Counted from the stretch's first letter, positions 15,882-24,615 are shown. The stretch: DNA of 45,530 nucleotides from an uncultured Collinsella sp. (GCA_902494555.1 CABUTR010000013.1:1-45530), one strand, 5' to 3'. Numbers and translations: made by a program. Notes: a model not told the origin generated them from the sequence alone.

Positions 15882-17504
15882 ATGGATACGACGTTGAACC
15901 AAGACGCTGTCGCCGAGATCTGGCGTCCGGTCGTTCTGACGTTTGAGAGCGCCTGTTCGTTCGACAACCCGTTTTTGGATGTTGAGATTTGGGCGGAGTT
16001 TGTCGGTCCGAGCGGCAGGGTGATCCGCCGCGAGGCCTACTGGGACGGCGACCGCACCTACCGCGTCTCGTTTGCCCCGACCGAGCTCGGCGCTTGGAAC
16101 TATGGTATCGAGGCTCCCGAGCAGACCGGTCTTAATGGCCGTGTGGGCAGCGTCGAGGCTGTACCGTACACGGGCGACCTCGACCTGTATCGCCACGGCT
16201 TTATCCGCGTCGCGGACAACCCGCACTTATTTGCCTATTCGGATGGCACGCCGTTTTTTTGGCTCGGCGACACCCACTGGGAGTTTGCCTACCGCGAGAG
16301 CTGGGACAAGTCGAACCACCCTGGCATGACGAGTCAGTTCCGCGGCATGGTCGACCTGCGTGCCAAGCAGGGATTTACCGTCTACCAGACCAACTTGCGC
16401 TCTGACATGGGCGCAGATGGTCGCTACTGGATTGACGGCGGTATGCCCAAGGGCGCAGAGGATCTGCCCAATGTTGCTTTCTACCGGCAGGAGCTTGATC
16501 GCCGCATGGCCTATGTCGCCGATGCCGGTTTGGTCAACGCGCTTGGCCAGGCATGGGCGTTTTCTATTCGCGGCGATCATGGCGTGGAGCATCAAAAGCA
16601 CCTTGCCCGCTATCTGGTGGCGCGCTATGGCGCATATCCGATGGTTTGGACGCTTGCCGGCGAGGTTGCCGGGTATGGCAAAGAAGATCGAGCCGCTTTG
16701 ATCGACGGATGGCGCGAGGTCGCCTTGGAAATCGAGGCCCGCGACGGCTATGGCCACCTGGCTACGGCGCACTATACCAACGAGCGCCCCTTTGCCGATT
16801 ACTACCAGGACGAGGCTTGGATGGACTTTACGCTCAACCAGGCCGGTCACGGCGATTACCTGATCAAGGCGAGCGACTACTTTGACTATCTGGCAGCTCA
16901 TGACGACAAGCCCTTCGTCGAGGGCGAGGCGCTCTACGAGTTTTGCTCGACGCTCGAGGAAATGGGTACGCGCCTGTGCACCGCAGACATGTTGCGTCGC
17001 GTGGCGTATATCTGCATGCAGGCGGGCGGCGCTGGCTATACCTACGGAGCCCAGGGCATCTGGGACAACGTGTGGGAAAGTCCCGAGGAGCTCGATCCCT
17101 TTATGGCGATCTTCAACCGCTTTGGCATTACGTGGGCCCAGGCGGTAGACGGAGAGGGTGCAGTCCAGATGGGCTATATGCGCTCCTTCTACGAAGAAAA
17201 TCACTTCTGGGAGCTCGCTCCCTACGAAACGACCGATGCGGGCAACCTGTTTGCCAACAAGGCTCCGCTGGCAACCGCCAACCGAGACCTTTCGCGCATC
17301 GTCGCGTACTTTGGCGATACCGTGCGCCGAAAGCTTGCTATCGAGGGCGTGCCGACGGGCGCTGCCTATGCAAGCCGATGGTTTAACCCCCGCACGGGCG
17401 CATACCGTGACGGCGAGAACGTCTCTGTCGTCACGGACAGCATCACACTGCCTGACAAACCCGAGGTTGGGGATTGGCTCCTCGTCCTCGAGCTCAAGGC
17501 ATAA
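15882..17504 (+). CDS. DUF5060/DUF4038 (apiosidase-like) cytosolic glycosidase
   Basis: 540 aa, start after GGAGAGGGG. Residues ~12-80 are a DUF5060 beta-sandwich (NPFLDVEIWAEFVGPSG, YRVSFAPTELGAWNYGI). Residues ~108-430 are the DUF4038 TIM barrel beginning with the hallmark DGTPFFWLGDTHWEF; candidate catalytic carboxylates are in TLAGEVAGYG and KPFVEGEALYE. The C-terminal ~85 residues resemble the small beta domain usual after this barrel (RWFNPRTGAY). DUF4038 includes the GH140 apiosidase of Bacteroides, so apiosidase activity is possible but not proven. No signal peptide, as expected for an enzyme acting on PTS-imported phospho-glycosides. Next come the PTS genes. Confidence 0.8.
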   Translation: MDTTLNQDAVAEIWRPVVLTFESACSFDNPFLDVEIWAEFVGPSGRVIRREAYWDGDRTYRVSFAPTELGAWNYGIEAPEQTGLNGRVGSVEAVPYTGDLDLYRHGFIRVADNPHLFAYSDGTPFFWLGDTHWEFAYRESWDKSNHPGMTSQFRGMVDLRAKQGFTVYQTNLRSDMGADGRYWIDGGMPKGAEDLPNVAFYRQELDRRMAYVADAGLVNALGQAWAFSIRGDHGVEHQKHLARYLVARYGAYPMVWTLAGEVAGYGKEDRAALIDGWREVALEIEARDGYGHLATAHYTNERPFADYYQDEAWMDFTLNQAGHGDYLIKASDYFDYLAAHDDKPFVEGEALYEFCSTLEEMGTRLCTADMLRRVAYICMQAGGAGYTYGAQGIWDNVWESPEELDPFMAIFNRFGITWAQAVDGEGAVQMGYMRSFYEENHFWELAPYETTDAGNLFANKAPLATANRDLSRIVAYFGDTVRRKLAIEGVPTGAAYASRWFNPRTGAYRDGENVSVVTDSITLPDKPEVGDWLLVLELKA

Positions 17505-17525
17505 CCATATTTCCCTTGGTCATAG

Positions 17526-17554
17526 GCGGGAAAGAGTCGGCCGCAATTTCCCGC
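17526..17554 (+). other. Intercistronic stem-loop between glycosidase and EIIC genes
   Basis: GCGGGAAA / TTTCCCGC form an 8-bp stem with a 13-nt loop, 11 nt before the first possible EIIC start. There is no T-run, so it is more likely an mRNA processing or stability element, or a repressor of EIIC translation, than a terminator. Confidence 0.45.
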
Positions 17555-17565
17555 TTGACAGCTAG

Positions 17566-18870
17566 ATGAATCGTTTAGAGAGGATCAGTGAACACGAAAT
17601 GAGCGTTCTCGATTCGATGCAGGGCTTCCTCGAGAAGCACGTGGGCCCCATTGCCCACAAAGTGAGCAGCTTTAAGGTCGTAAAGGGCCTTATGTCCGGC
17701 ATGATGGCGACCATGCCCGTTACGCTGGGCGTGGCGCTGCTCTCCATCATCAACGGACTGCCGATCCCGCCGCTGCAGGCGTTCCTTACCGGCACTGGCA
17801 TGTCGGCGACGATTGCCGATGTGTTGGTCGTCACCATGAACCTCGGTGCCATCTACATGTGCGCTTCGGTTTCGTACTCCTACGGCAAGGTGCTTGAGAA
17901 CAAGGGCCTTACGACGACGGTTGCGTCCATTGGCGTTCTGCTCCTGCTGATCCCGCTGGGCCATGCCGAGGACGGCTCGACCTTCATCACCACCCGTTAT
18001 CTGGGCAGCTCGGGTCTGTTCGTGGCCCTGCTCGTGGCGCTGATCGTGCCGAAGGCGCTCAACTTCCTTATGAAGCATATCGCCATTCCCATGCCCGATT
18101 CCGTTCCGCAGTTCGTCAACGACTCGCTGTCCCCGATGTTCTGCGCCATCGTCATCTTTACCTCGGCCGCGCTGCTTAAGTGGGGCATGGGCCTGACGAG
18201 CTACGGCGATGTCTTTAACCTCATCAACTCCACCATTGCGGTGCCCGTTATGTTCCTGGGCTCCAGCCCGTGGGCCGTCGTCGTCTACTTTATCCTGTGC
18301 AACCTGCTGTTCTTCTTTGGCGTACATCCCAGCGTCCTGATGAGCGTGTACATGCCGGTCGTTTCGACGTGCGCTCTGGCCAACGTCGAGGCATACCTTG
18401 CCGGCCAGCCGCTTCCGTATTTGCCGTTCATCGTTATGTTCTCCGTGGGTTCTGTTGACGCCCTGGGCATGGAGCTTGCACTGCTCACGGCCAAGTCCGA
18501 GCGCTACAAGACGCTTTCCAAGGTCGCTCTGGTGCCTGCCATCTTCAACATCTCCGAGCCCATCATCTTTGGTACGCCCGTCGCCATGAACCCCTATATG
18601 TTCATCCCCTACATCCTGCTCAAGCCGGTCGCATGCGCCGTTGCCGCTATTGGTCTGCTGCTGGGTCTTGGCAACGCGTATAACCCGACGGTCAACATGC
18701 CGTTCGTCGTGCCGCTGCCCATCACCGACTTCTTCATCGGCGGTCCTGGTCTGGTTGTCATTGTCTGCGCTGCGATTCTCGCCGTTGCCCTGCTGTTCAT
18801 CCCGTTTGTCAAGATGGCCGACAAGGAGGCCCTCGAGGAGGAGGCCGCCGCAAAGACTTCTGCCGAGTAG
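17566..18870 (+). CDS. PTS EIIC permease, lactose/cellobiose family
   Basis: 434 aa from ATG 17566; ATG 17599 (MSVLDSMQGF) matches the family start better, but neither has a well-placed ribosome site. The start is therefore uncertain by 11 residues. Eight to ten membrane segments; the family motifs FNISEPIIFGTPVAMNP (the GxPExxxGxP-like loop) and LFFFGVHPSVLM are present. It transports and presents a sugar for phosphorylation by its own IIB. Substrates of this family are mostly beta-linked disaccharides. With IIB and IIA downstream the complete EII complex is encoded here. The preceding glycosidase suggests an apiosyl or related glycoside as substrate, which is inference. Confidence 0.85.
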   Translation: MNRLERISEHEMSVLDSMQGFLEKHVGPIAHKVSSFKVVKGLMSGMMATMPVTLGVALLSIINGLPIPPLQAFLTGTGMSATIADVLVVTMNLGAIYMCASVSYSYGKVLENKGLTTTVASIGVLLLLIPLGHAEDGSTFITTRYLGSSGLFVALLVALIVPKALNFLMKHIAIPMPDSVPQFVNDSLSPMFCAIVIFTSAALLKWGMGLTSYGDVFNLINSTIAVPVMFLGSSPWAVVVYFILCNLLFFFGVHPSVLMSVYMPVVSTCALANVEAYLAGQPLPYLPFIVMFSVGSVDALGMELALLTAKSERYKTLSKVALVPAIFNISEPIIFGTPVAMNPYMFIPYILLKPVACAVAAIGLLLGLGNAYNPTVNMPFVVPLPITDFFIGGPGLVVIVCAAILAVALLFIPFVKMADKEALEEEAAAKTSAE

Positions 18871-18960
18871 GTCATTGTCCGTAAGTTCGTAGGTTCGGCC
18901 GATCGCGTTGATTGCCGAAACATATAAGTCCCTGTGAGGGGTTACAGGAAAGGAACTGCA

Positions 18961-19263
18961 ATGAAAAACATCGTTCTTATGTGCGCCGGTGGCATGTCCA
19001 CGAGCATCATCATGAAGAACATCAAGAAGGCTGCCGACGCCGAGGGCTTGGAGTGCGAGGTCTCCGCCCACGCCGTCAGCGAGGCTGCCACCATCGGCCG
19101 CAATGCCGACTGCATCCTGCTTGGGCCGCAGGTTGGCTATGCCAAGGACGAGGTCTCTGCCGCGTGCCCCGAGGTACCGGTCGGCGTGATCCCCATGGCC
19201 ATCTACGGCATGATGGACGGTGCCAAGGCTCTGGCCCAGGCCAAGGAACTGATGGGACTGTAG
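18961..19263 (+). CDS. PTS EIIB, lactose/cellobiose family
   Basis: 100 aa from ATG 18961 with AGGAAAGG seven nt upstream. The phosphocysteine is Cys8 in the P-loop-like VLMCAGGMSTSIIM. The fold is the small IIB-cellobiose domain, full length for the family. It receives phosphate from IIA and passes it to the sugar at IIC in the membrane. It is separated by 2 nt from the IIA gene. Confidence 0.9.
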   Translation: MKNIVLMCAGGMSTSIIMKNIKKAADAEGLECEVSAHAVSEAATIGRNADCILLGPQVGYAKDEVSAACPEVPVGVIPMAIYGMMDGAKALAQAKELMGL

Positions 19264-19265
19264 GT

Positions 19266-19583
19266 ATGACGGCAGAAGAGATTCAGCTTCAGAGCTTTCA
19301 GATCATTGCGGGCGTCGGTTGCGCGCGCACCTGCTACATCGATGCGATTCACCTAGCTCGTGACGGCAAGTTCGAAGAGGCCGAGGCGAAGATCGCCGAG
19401 GGCCAGCAGCACTATGCCGAGGGTCACGCGGCTCACGGTGGCCTTGTCCAGCAGACTGCAGCTGGCGAGAACCTGAGCATCGATCTTTTGCTTGTCCATG
19501 CCGAGGATCAGCTTATGAGTGCCGAGGGCTTTGGCATCCTTGCCAAGGAGTTCGTGGACGTCTATCGCAAGATGGGCGCGTAA
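19266..19583 (+). CDS. PTS EIIA, lactose/cellobiose family
   Basis: 105 aa from ATG 19266, 2 nt after the IIB stop. It is an all-helical family protein. The phosphorylated His is His78 and the trimer metal ligand is Asp81 in LLLVHAEDQLM, the same positions as in lactose IIA. It accepts phosphate from HPr. It is the last gene of the esterase-glycosidase-PTS operon; a terminator follows about 90 nt later. Confidence 0.9.
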   Translation: MTAEEIQLQSFQIIAGVGCARTCYIDAIHLARDGKFEEAEAKIAEGQQHYAEGHAAHGGLVQQTAAGENLSIDLLLVHAEDQLMSAEGFGILAKEFVDVYRKMGA

Positions 19584-19672
19584 CCACGGGCCTTGCAGCC
19601 AGATTACCCCCGCGGGCGGTGTGCTCGCGGGAATAGGGCGGTATTGATTTCGCGTACATACATATGCGGATA

Positions 19673-19700
19673 GAGAGGGTCCTTCGGGGCCCTCTTTTTG
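19673..19700 (+). terminator. Terminator of the esterase-glycosidase-PTS operon
   Basis: GAGGGTCC-TTCG-GGGCCCTC (one G-U pair) followed by TTTTTG, a classic intrinsic terminator. It separates the PTS operon from the isomerase operon. Confidence 0.85.
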
Positions 19701-19721
19701 TTGCCCTTGTATGTTCAGATT

Positions 19722-19839
19722 GTTTACATACCGTTTAGGCTGATTTCTCTACCGTTTACGGGACTTTCGCGCTAAACTACTAAACAAAAGAGTAAAACAT
19801 TTAGTAAACAGAACAAAACGAAACATGCGTCTGTTTACT
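19722..19839 (+). promoter_or_regulatory. Promoter/operator region of the isomerase-transketolase-kinase operon
   Basis: At least seven GTTTAC/GTTTAG or TAAAC boxes lie here: 19722, 19733, 19754, 19773, 19781, 19804 and 19833. AGTAAACAG (19803-19811) and CTGTTTACT (19831-19839) are perfect inverted arms. CTACCGTTTACG and TACCGTTTAGG are near-repeats. TAAACT at 19773 could be the -10. The clustering suggests repressor sites of the LacI type. The following start has GGGGAGG upstream. Confidence 0.5.
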
Positions 19840-19865
19840 GAACATGTGATTAGGGGAGGACGTAC

Positions 19866-21266
19866 ATGGATAAGATCAAGCTCGGCTTTGTGCCCACGCG
19901 CCGCAGTATCTTTAGCGCGCCGGACGCGATCAAGTATCGCGGCCTGACGGCTGATCGCCTGCGCGAGATCGGCGTCGACATCGTGGATATCGACGACATC
20001 AACGACGAGGGCCTGCTATTCGACGACAGCCATATCGCGCCTATCGTCGAGAAGTTCCGCGCCGAGGGCGTCGACGGCATCATGCTGTGCCACGCCAACT
20101 TTGGTACCGAGTATGTTTGCGCCCGCCTTGCCCGCGAGCTCGGCCTGCCCGTGCTGCTGTGGGGTCCGCGCGACGAGCGCCCCGAGCCCGACGGCACCCG
20201 TCTGCGCGATAGCCAGTGCGGCCTGTTCGCCACCGGCAAGGTCCTGCGTCGCTTCCAGGTTCCCTTCACCTACATGACCAACTGCCGTCTGACCGATCCC
20301 GAGTTCGAGCGCGGTGTCTGGGACTTTTTGGCCGTGTGCAACGTGGTCAAGACTTTCAAGCACACCCGCATCCTGCAGATGGCCACTCGCCCGTTCGACT
20401 TCTGGTCCACCATGTGCAACGAGGGCGAGCTGCTCGAGAAGTTCAACATTCAGCTTTCGCCTATCCCCATGACCGAGCTTGTCCAGGCTGTGCGCGACGC
20501 CCAGGCCGACGAGCAGGCCATGGCCTCCATGCTTGCCCACATCAACGACAGCTTTGAGATCTGTATTCCCGAGGACAAGGTCCCCGCGGTCGCCGGTCTT
20601 GCTATCGCCATGAAGCGCTTGGTCGAGAAGTACGGTTGCAACGCCGGTGCCATTCAGTGCTGGAACGCTCTGCAGGACGAGCTGGGCATTATGCCCTGCG
20701 CCGCCAACGCCATCCTCAACGAGATGGGCATTCCTATCGTATGCGAGACCGATATCCACGGCGCCATCACCGCGCTGATGGTCGAGGCCGCCGACCTGGG
20801 CCGTCACCGCGGCATGTTTGCCGACTGGACCGTGCGTCATCCCGACAACGAGAACGGCGAGCTGCTGCAGCACTGCGGCCCCTGGCCCTGCAGCTGCGCG
20901 GCCGTCAAGCCCAAGCTCACCTACCCGCTGGCGTTCGATCACCCCGGCGCGCTGACGGCCGAAGCCAAGCACGGCGACCTCACCCTTGCCCGCTTTGACG
21001 GCGACAACGGCGAGTACTCGCTGCTGCTGGGCAACGCCCGCGGCATCGACGGCCCGGCCGGCATGGGCACCTACCTGTGGGTCGAGGTCGAAAACCTCAA
21101 GCGCCTCGAGGCCAAGATCGTCGAGGGTCCCTACATCCACCACTGTGTCGCCATCCACGCCAACGTGGTGCCGGTGCTCTACGAGGCGTGCAAGTACATC
21201 GGCATTGTCCCCGACCTGTACGATCCCATCGAAGAAGACGTCAAAGCTTACCTGCGAGGAGAGTAG
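19866..21266 (+). CDS. L-fucose/L-arabinose isomerase-family sugar isomerase
   Basis: 466 aa. The fold is that of FucI/AraA: an N-terminal substrate-domain segment (LGFVPTRRSIF, CHANFGTEYVCARLARELGLPVLLWGPRDE) and a C-terminal region with candidate metal ligands in VCETDIHGAI and with HHCVAIHANV near the end. It is shorter than FucI (~590) and AraA (~500), so it is a distinct subgroup of unknown substrate. Such enzymes interconvert aldose and ketose with Mn2+ or similar. As first gene before a split transketolase and an FGGY kinase, it most likely makes the ketose that the kinase phosphorylates. D-apiose to apulose, or a C5/C6 aldose, are candidates. Confidence 0.75.
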   Translation: MDKIKLGFVPTRRSIFSAPDAIKYRGLTADRLREIGVDIVDIDDINDEGLLFDDSHIAPIVEKFRAEGVDGIMLCHANFGTEYVCARLARELGLPVLLWGPRDERPEPDGTRLRDSQCGLFATGKVLRRFQVPFTYMTNCRLTDPEFERGVWDFLAVCNVVKTFKHTRILQMATRPFDFWSTMCNEGELLEKFNIQLSPIPMTELVQAVRDAQADEQAMASMLAHINDSFEICIPEDKVPAVAGLAIAMKRLVEKYGCNAGAIQCWNALQDELGIMPCAANAILNEMGIPIVCETDIHGAITALMVEAADLGRHRGMFADWTVRHPDNENGELLQHCGPWPCSCAAVKPKLTYPLAFDHPGALTAEAKHGDLTLARFDGDNGEYSLLLGNARGIDGPAGMGTYLWVEVENLKRLEAKIVEGPYIHHCVAIHANVVPVLYEACKYIGIVPDLYDPIEEDVKAYLRGE

Positions 21267-21268
21267 AA

Positions 21269-22105
21269 ATGGCAACTATCGAAGAGCTTGAATCCCTGCG
21301 TTGGGACCTTCGCCGCGATTGCGTCGATATCATCATGGCTGGCGCCGGCGGGCACATCGGCGGCGACATGTCGGTCATCGATGCCCTCATGACCCTCTAC
21401 GCCAACCACCTCAACATTTCTCCCGAGACCGTCGACGATCCCAACCGCGATCGCTTCGTGCTCTCCAAGGGCCACGCCATGGAGGCCTACTACGCGGTGC
21501 TCTGCCACGAGGGCTATCTTGACCTCGATGACGTCAAGGCCCGCTTCTCCAAGTTCGGCAGCCCCTACATCGGCCACCCCAACAACAAGCTCAAGGGCAT
21601 CGAGATGAACTCGGGCTCGCTGGGTCACGGCCTGCCCGTGGCCGTCGGGATGGCGCTTGCCGGCAAGATGGATGGCCGCGACTACCGCGTCTACACCATC
21701 ATGGGCGACGGCGAGCTTGCCGAGGGCTCGGTCTGGGAGGGCGCCATGAGCGGCGGCAACTACCAGCTCGATAACCTGTGCGCGCTCGTGGACCGCAACC
21801 GCCTGCAGATCAGCGGCAGCACCGAGGACGTCATGAAGCAGGATTCGCAGGAGGAGCGCTGGGCCGCCTTCGGTTGGAACGTGCTGTCCATTCCGGGCAA
21901 CGACGTCCAGGCCATCGACGCCGCGCTGACGCTGGCCGCCGAGACCAAGGGTAAGCCCACGGTCATCATCCTCAACACGGTGAAGGGCTACGGCTCGCCG
22001 GTTATGGAGGACAAGGCCGCCTGGCATCATCACCTGCCCAACGATGAGGAATATGCCCAGATCATCGCCGATTTCGCTGCCCATAAGGAGGCTATCAATG
22101 GCTAA
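21269..22105 (+). CDS. Split transketolase, N-terminal (ThDP-binding) subunit
   Basis: 278 aa from ATG 21269, AGGAGAG upstream, 2 nt after the isomerase stop. It shows the transketolase N-domain: HIGGDMSVIDALMTLY, SKGHAMEAYYAVL, GSLGHGLPVAVGMALAGK and the ThDP/Mg motif GDGELAEGSVWEGAM...NLCALVDRN. Length is that of the stand-alone A subunit. It binds the diphosphate of ThDP and works with the next gene as a heteromer. Split transketolases occur in substrate-specific pathways such as apulose-4-phosphate transketolase (AptAB) and sulfofructose transketolase (SqwGH). It overlaps the next gene by 8 nt. Confidence 0.9.
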   Translation: MATIEELESLRWDLRRDCVDIIMAGAGGHIGGDMSVIDALMTLYANHLNISPETVDDPNRDRFVLSKGHAMEAYYAVLCHEGYLDLDDVKARFSKFGSPYIGHPNNKLKGIEMNSGSLGHGLPVAVGMALAGKMDGRDYRVYTIMGDGELAEGSVWEGAMSGGNYQLDNLCALVDRNRLQISGSTEDVMKQDSQEERWAAFGWNVLSIPGNDVQAIDAALTLAAETKGKPTVIILNTVKGYGSPVMEDKAAWHHHLPNDEEYAQIIADFAAHKEAING

Positions 22106-23039
22106 CAAGATCGCCAACCGCAAGGTTATCTGCGACACGCTGCTCGAGGCCGCCGCAACCGATAAAGACATCGTCGTCCTGTGCTCCGACTCCCGCGGCT
22201 CCGCGTCGCTCACGCCGTTCTTCGATCAGTATCCCCAGCAGTCCATTGAGGTCGGCATTGCCGAGCAGGACCTGGTGGGCATCGCTGCCGGCATGGCCTC
22301 GTGCGGTAAGAAGGCCTGGGCCGCCTCGCCGGCGTCCTTTGTGACCACGCGCTCGTATGAGCAGTGCAAGGTCGACGTTTCGTACTCCAACACCAACGTC
22401 AAGCTCATCGGCATCTCGGGCGGCGTGTCCTATGGCGCCCTGGGTATGAGCCACCATTCTGCGCAGGATATCGCCGCTATGAGCGCGATTCCCAACATGC
22501 GCGTGTATCTGCCGAGTGACCGCTTCCAGACCGCCGAGCTTGTGCGCGCCCTGGTAGCCGACAACAAGCCGGCCTACATCCGCGTGGGGCGCAACCCGGT
22601 CGAGGACGTGTACACCGAGGACGAGTGTCCGTTCCAGATGGATCGCGCCACCTGGGTGCGTCGCGGCACCGATGTGACGCTCGTCGCCACCGGCGAGATG
22701 GTCCGCCACGCCGTGGACGCCGCCGATCTGCTGGCCGAGCAGGGAATCTCGGCAACGGTGCTCGACATGTACTGCGTCAAGCCGCTCGACGCCGAGGCCG
22801 TGATCGAGGCCGCCGGCGCCACGCGCGCCGTCGTGACCGTCGAGGAGCACAGCCCCTTCGGCGGCCTGGGTTCCATGGTCGCGCAGGTCGTGGGCGAGCA
22901 TTGCCCGCGTCCGGTCAAGTGCCTCTCCCTGCCCGACGCGCCGGTCATCACCGGTACGAGCCCCGAGGTCTTTGCGCACTACGGCCTGACGGGTGCCGGA
23001 ATCGCGCAGACCGTCGCCGAGTTCTTGCCCGCAGAGTAA
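22098..23039 (+). CDS. Split transketolase, C-terminal (pyrimidine-binding) subunit
   Basis: 313 aa from ATG 22098, AAGGAGG six nt upstream. It has the transketolase pyrimidine domain (IEVGIAEQDLVGIAAGMASCGKKAWAAS, with the catalytic Glu in IAEQD) and the C-terminal domain (VTVEEHSPFGGLGSMVAQVV). Its own ribosome site and the 8-nt overlap show a natural two-subunit enzyme rather than a frameshifted single gene. The heteromer transfers a two-carbon ketol unit; the donor is probably the ketose phosphate made by the isomerase and kinase of this operon. Confidence 0.9.
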   Translation: MANKIANRKVICDTLLEAAATDKDIVVLCSDSRGSASLTPFFDQYPQQSIEVGIAEQDLVGIAAGMASCGKKAWAASPASFVTTRSYEQCKVDVSYSNTNVKLIGISGGVSYGALGMSHHSAQDIAAMSAIPNMRVYLPSDRFQTAELVRALVADNKPAYIRVGRNPVEDVYTEDECPFQMDRATWVRRGTDVTLVATGEMVRHAVDAADLLAEQGISATVLDMYCVKPLDAEAVIEAAGATRAVVTVEEHSPFGGLGSMVAQVVGEHCPRPVKCLSLPDAPVITGTSPEVFAHYGLTGAGIAQTVAEFLPAE

Positions 23040-23042
23040 CTG

Positions 23043-23077
23043 GAATGTGACAAAGGGACCGCCCCTTTGTCACATTC
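23043..23077. repeat. 15-bp perfect palindrome between transketolase and kinase genes
   Basis: GAATGTGACAAAGGG (23043-23057) pairs perfectly with 23063-23077 across a 5-nt loop, 3 nt after the transketolase stop. It is not followed by a T-run. It may reduce expression of the kinase, or be a mobile palindrome; the ACAAAGG...CCTTTGT core is shared with the hairpin at 29732-29770. Confidence 0.6.
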
Positions 23078-23095
23078 GTTTTGAAAGGGGTGGCC

Positions 23096-24586
23096 ATGGG
23101 CCGCTACATCATCGGAATCGATCAATCCACGCAGGGCACCAAGGCGCTGCTGGTGGACGAGGGCGGCCATTTGATTCATCGTGCCGATCGCTCGCATCGC
23201 CAGATTGTCAACGAGGCCGGCTGGGTGAGCCATGATCCAGCCGAGATCGCCGCCAACGTGCTGGCCGTGGCGCGCGCCGTGGTGGAGGAGACCGGGGTCG
23301 ATCCGGCTGACGTCGCCGGCATCGGCATCTCCAACCAGCGCGAGACTACCGTTGCCTGGAACCGCACGACGGGCGAGCCGCTGTGCGACGCCGTGGTGTG
23401 GCAGTGCGCCCGCGCCCGCGAGCTGTGCGACGAGCTGGCCGCGCGCGAGGGCGTGGCCGAGCTGGTGCGCGACACGACGGGTCTAGTGCTCTCGCCCTAC
23501 TACCCGGCGGGCAAGATGGCCTGGATCCTCGCGAACGTTCCCGCGGCTGCCGAGGCCGCTGCAGCGGGCGAGCTGTGCCTGGGCACCATCGATGCCTGGG
23601 TGGTCTGGACGCTCACGGGCGGCGCGGAGTTCCGCTGCGACTGGTCCAACGCCAGCCGCACGCAACTCTTTGACCTGCGCCGTGGCTGCTGGAGCGAGCC
23701 GGTGTGCGAGGTCTTTGGCGTTGACGTGGCCTGCCTGCCACAGGTGACCGATTCCGATGGCCTGTTCGGCATGACGGACCTGGGCGGCTTTTTGCCGGCA
23801 CCCGTGCCCATTCACGGCGTGCTCGGCGACAGCCATGCCGCCTTGTTTGCGCAGGGCTGCCATAGCCGCGGCATGGCCAAGGCGACCTATGGCACCGGCA
23901 GCTCGGTCATGATGAACGTCGGCGACGAGTTCGTCGCCAGCTCGCACGGGCTTTCGAGCTCGCTCGCATGGCGCATGGACGGCGTGACCGAGTACGTGCT
24001 CGAGGGCAACGTGAGCTACGCCGGCGCCGTCAAGACGTGGCTGCGCGACGATCTGGAGCTCATCAATAACCCCGAGGAAGTTACCGACCTGTGCTACGCC
24101 GCCAATCCGGCGAGCCGCGTCTACTTTGTGCCAGCGTTTACCGGTCTGGGCGCGCCGCACTGGGCGAGTGACGCCGAGGGCTGCGTCTTTGGCATGACGC
24201 GCACCACGGGTCGCGCGGAGTTCGTGAAGGCCGCCGACGAGTCGATCGCCTATCAGATCTTTGACGTGATTGATGCGATGGTCGAGGATTCGGGCGCGGC
24301 GCTGGCCGAACTTCGTGTTGACGGCGGTCCCACGCGCGATGCGTACCTGATGCAGTTTGAGAGCGACCTGGTCGGCTCGCCCATCCGCATCGCGAGCAAC
24401 GACGAGATGAGCGGCCTGGGTGCGGCCTGGGCCTGCGGCATTGCGCTGGGCATGTACACGCGCGACGTCGTTGACGTCTACGGCGCCCGCGGCATCGTGG
24501 AGCCCGCCATGTCTGCCGACGAACGAGCCAAAAAGATCGCCGGCTGGCGCCATGCTGTCGACGCCACAATTGCATACACTGCCTAG
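23096..24586 (+). CDS. FGGY-family sugar kinase (glycerol kinase-like)
   Basis: 496 aa from ATG 23096 (MGRYIIGIDQSTQGTKALLVD), GAAAGGGG upstream. It has both ribonuclease-H-like domains: the ATP phosphate loop IGIDQSTQGTK, the FGGY-N motif GIGISNQRETTVAWNRTTGEPLCDAVVWQ and the C-domain VPAFTGLGAPHWASDAEGCVFGMTR and DGGPTRDAYLMQ. Members phosphorylate glycerol, xylulose, ribulose, erythritol or apulose, and specificity cannot be read by eye. The motif spelling is closest to glycerol kinase, yet the operon (isomerase, split transketolase) fits a ketose kinase such as apulose kinase. A hairpin separates it from the transketolase gene. Confidence 0.85.
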   Translation: MGRYIIGIDQSTQGTKALLVDEGGHLIHRADRSHRQIVNEAGWVSHDPAEIAANVLAVARAVVEETGVDPADVAGIGISNQRETTVAWNRTTGEPLCDAVVWQCARARELCDELAAREGVAELVRDTTGLVLSPYYPAGKMAWILANVPAAAEAAAAGELCLGTIDAWVVWTLTGGAEFRCDWSNASRTQLFDLRRGCWSEPVCEVFGVDVACLPQVTDSDGLFGMTDLGGFLPAPVPIHGVLGDSHAALFAQGCHSRGMAKATYGTGSSVMMNVGDEFVASSHGLSSSLAWRMDGVTEYVLEGNVSYAGAVKTWLRDDLELINNPEEVTDLCYAANPASRVYFVPAFTGLGAPHWASDAEGCVFGMTRTTGRAEFVKAADESIAYQIFDVIDAMVEDSGAALAELRVDGGPTRDAYLMQFESDLVGSPIRIASNDEMSGLGAAWACGIALGMYTRDVVDVYGARGIVEPAMSADERAKKIAGWRHAVDATIAYTA

Positions 24587-24615
24587 GCGGCTGCGCGGCG
24601 CTCAAGGATTATTCT

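Noticed and set aside
21269..23039. Frameshifted single-chain transketolase
   Set aside because: Each half has its own start and strong ribosome site, and they overlap by 8 nt. Two-subunit transketolases of these lengths are a known form.
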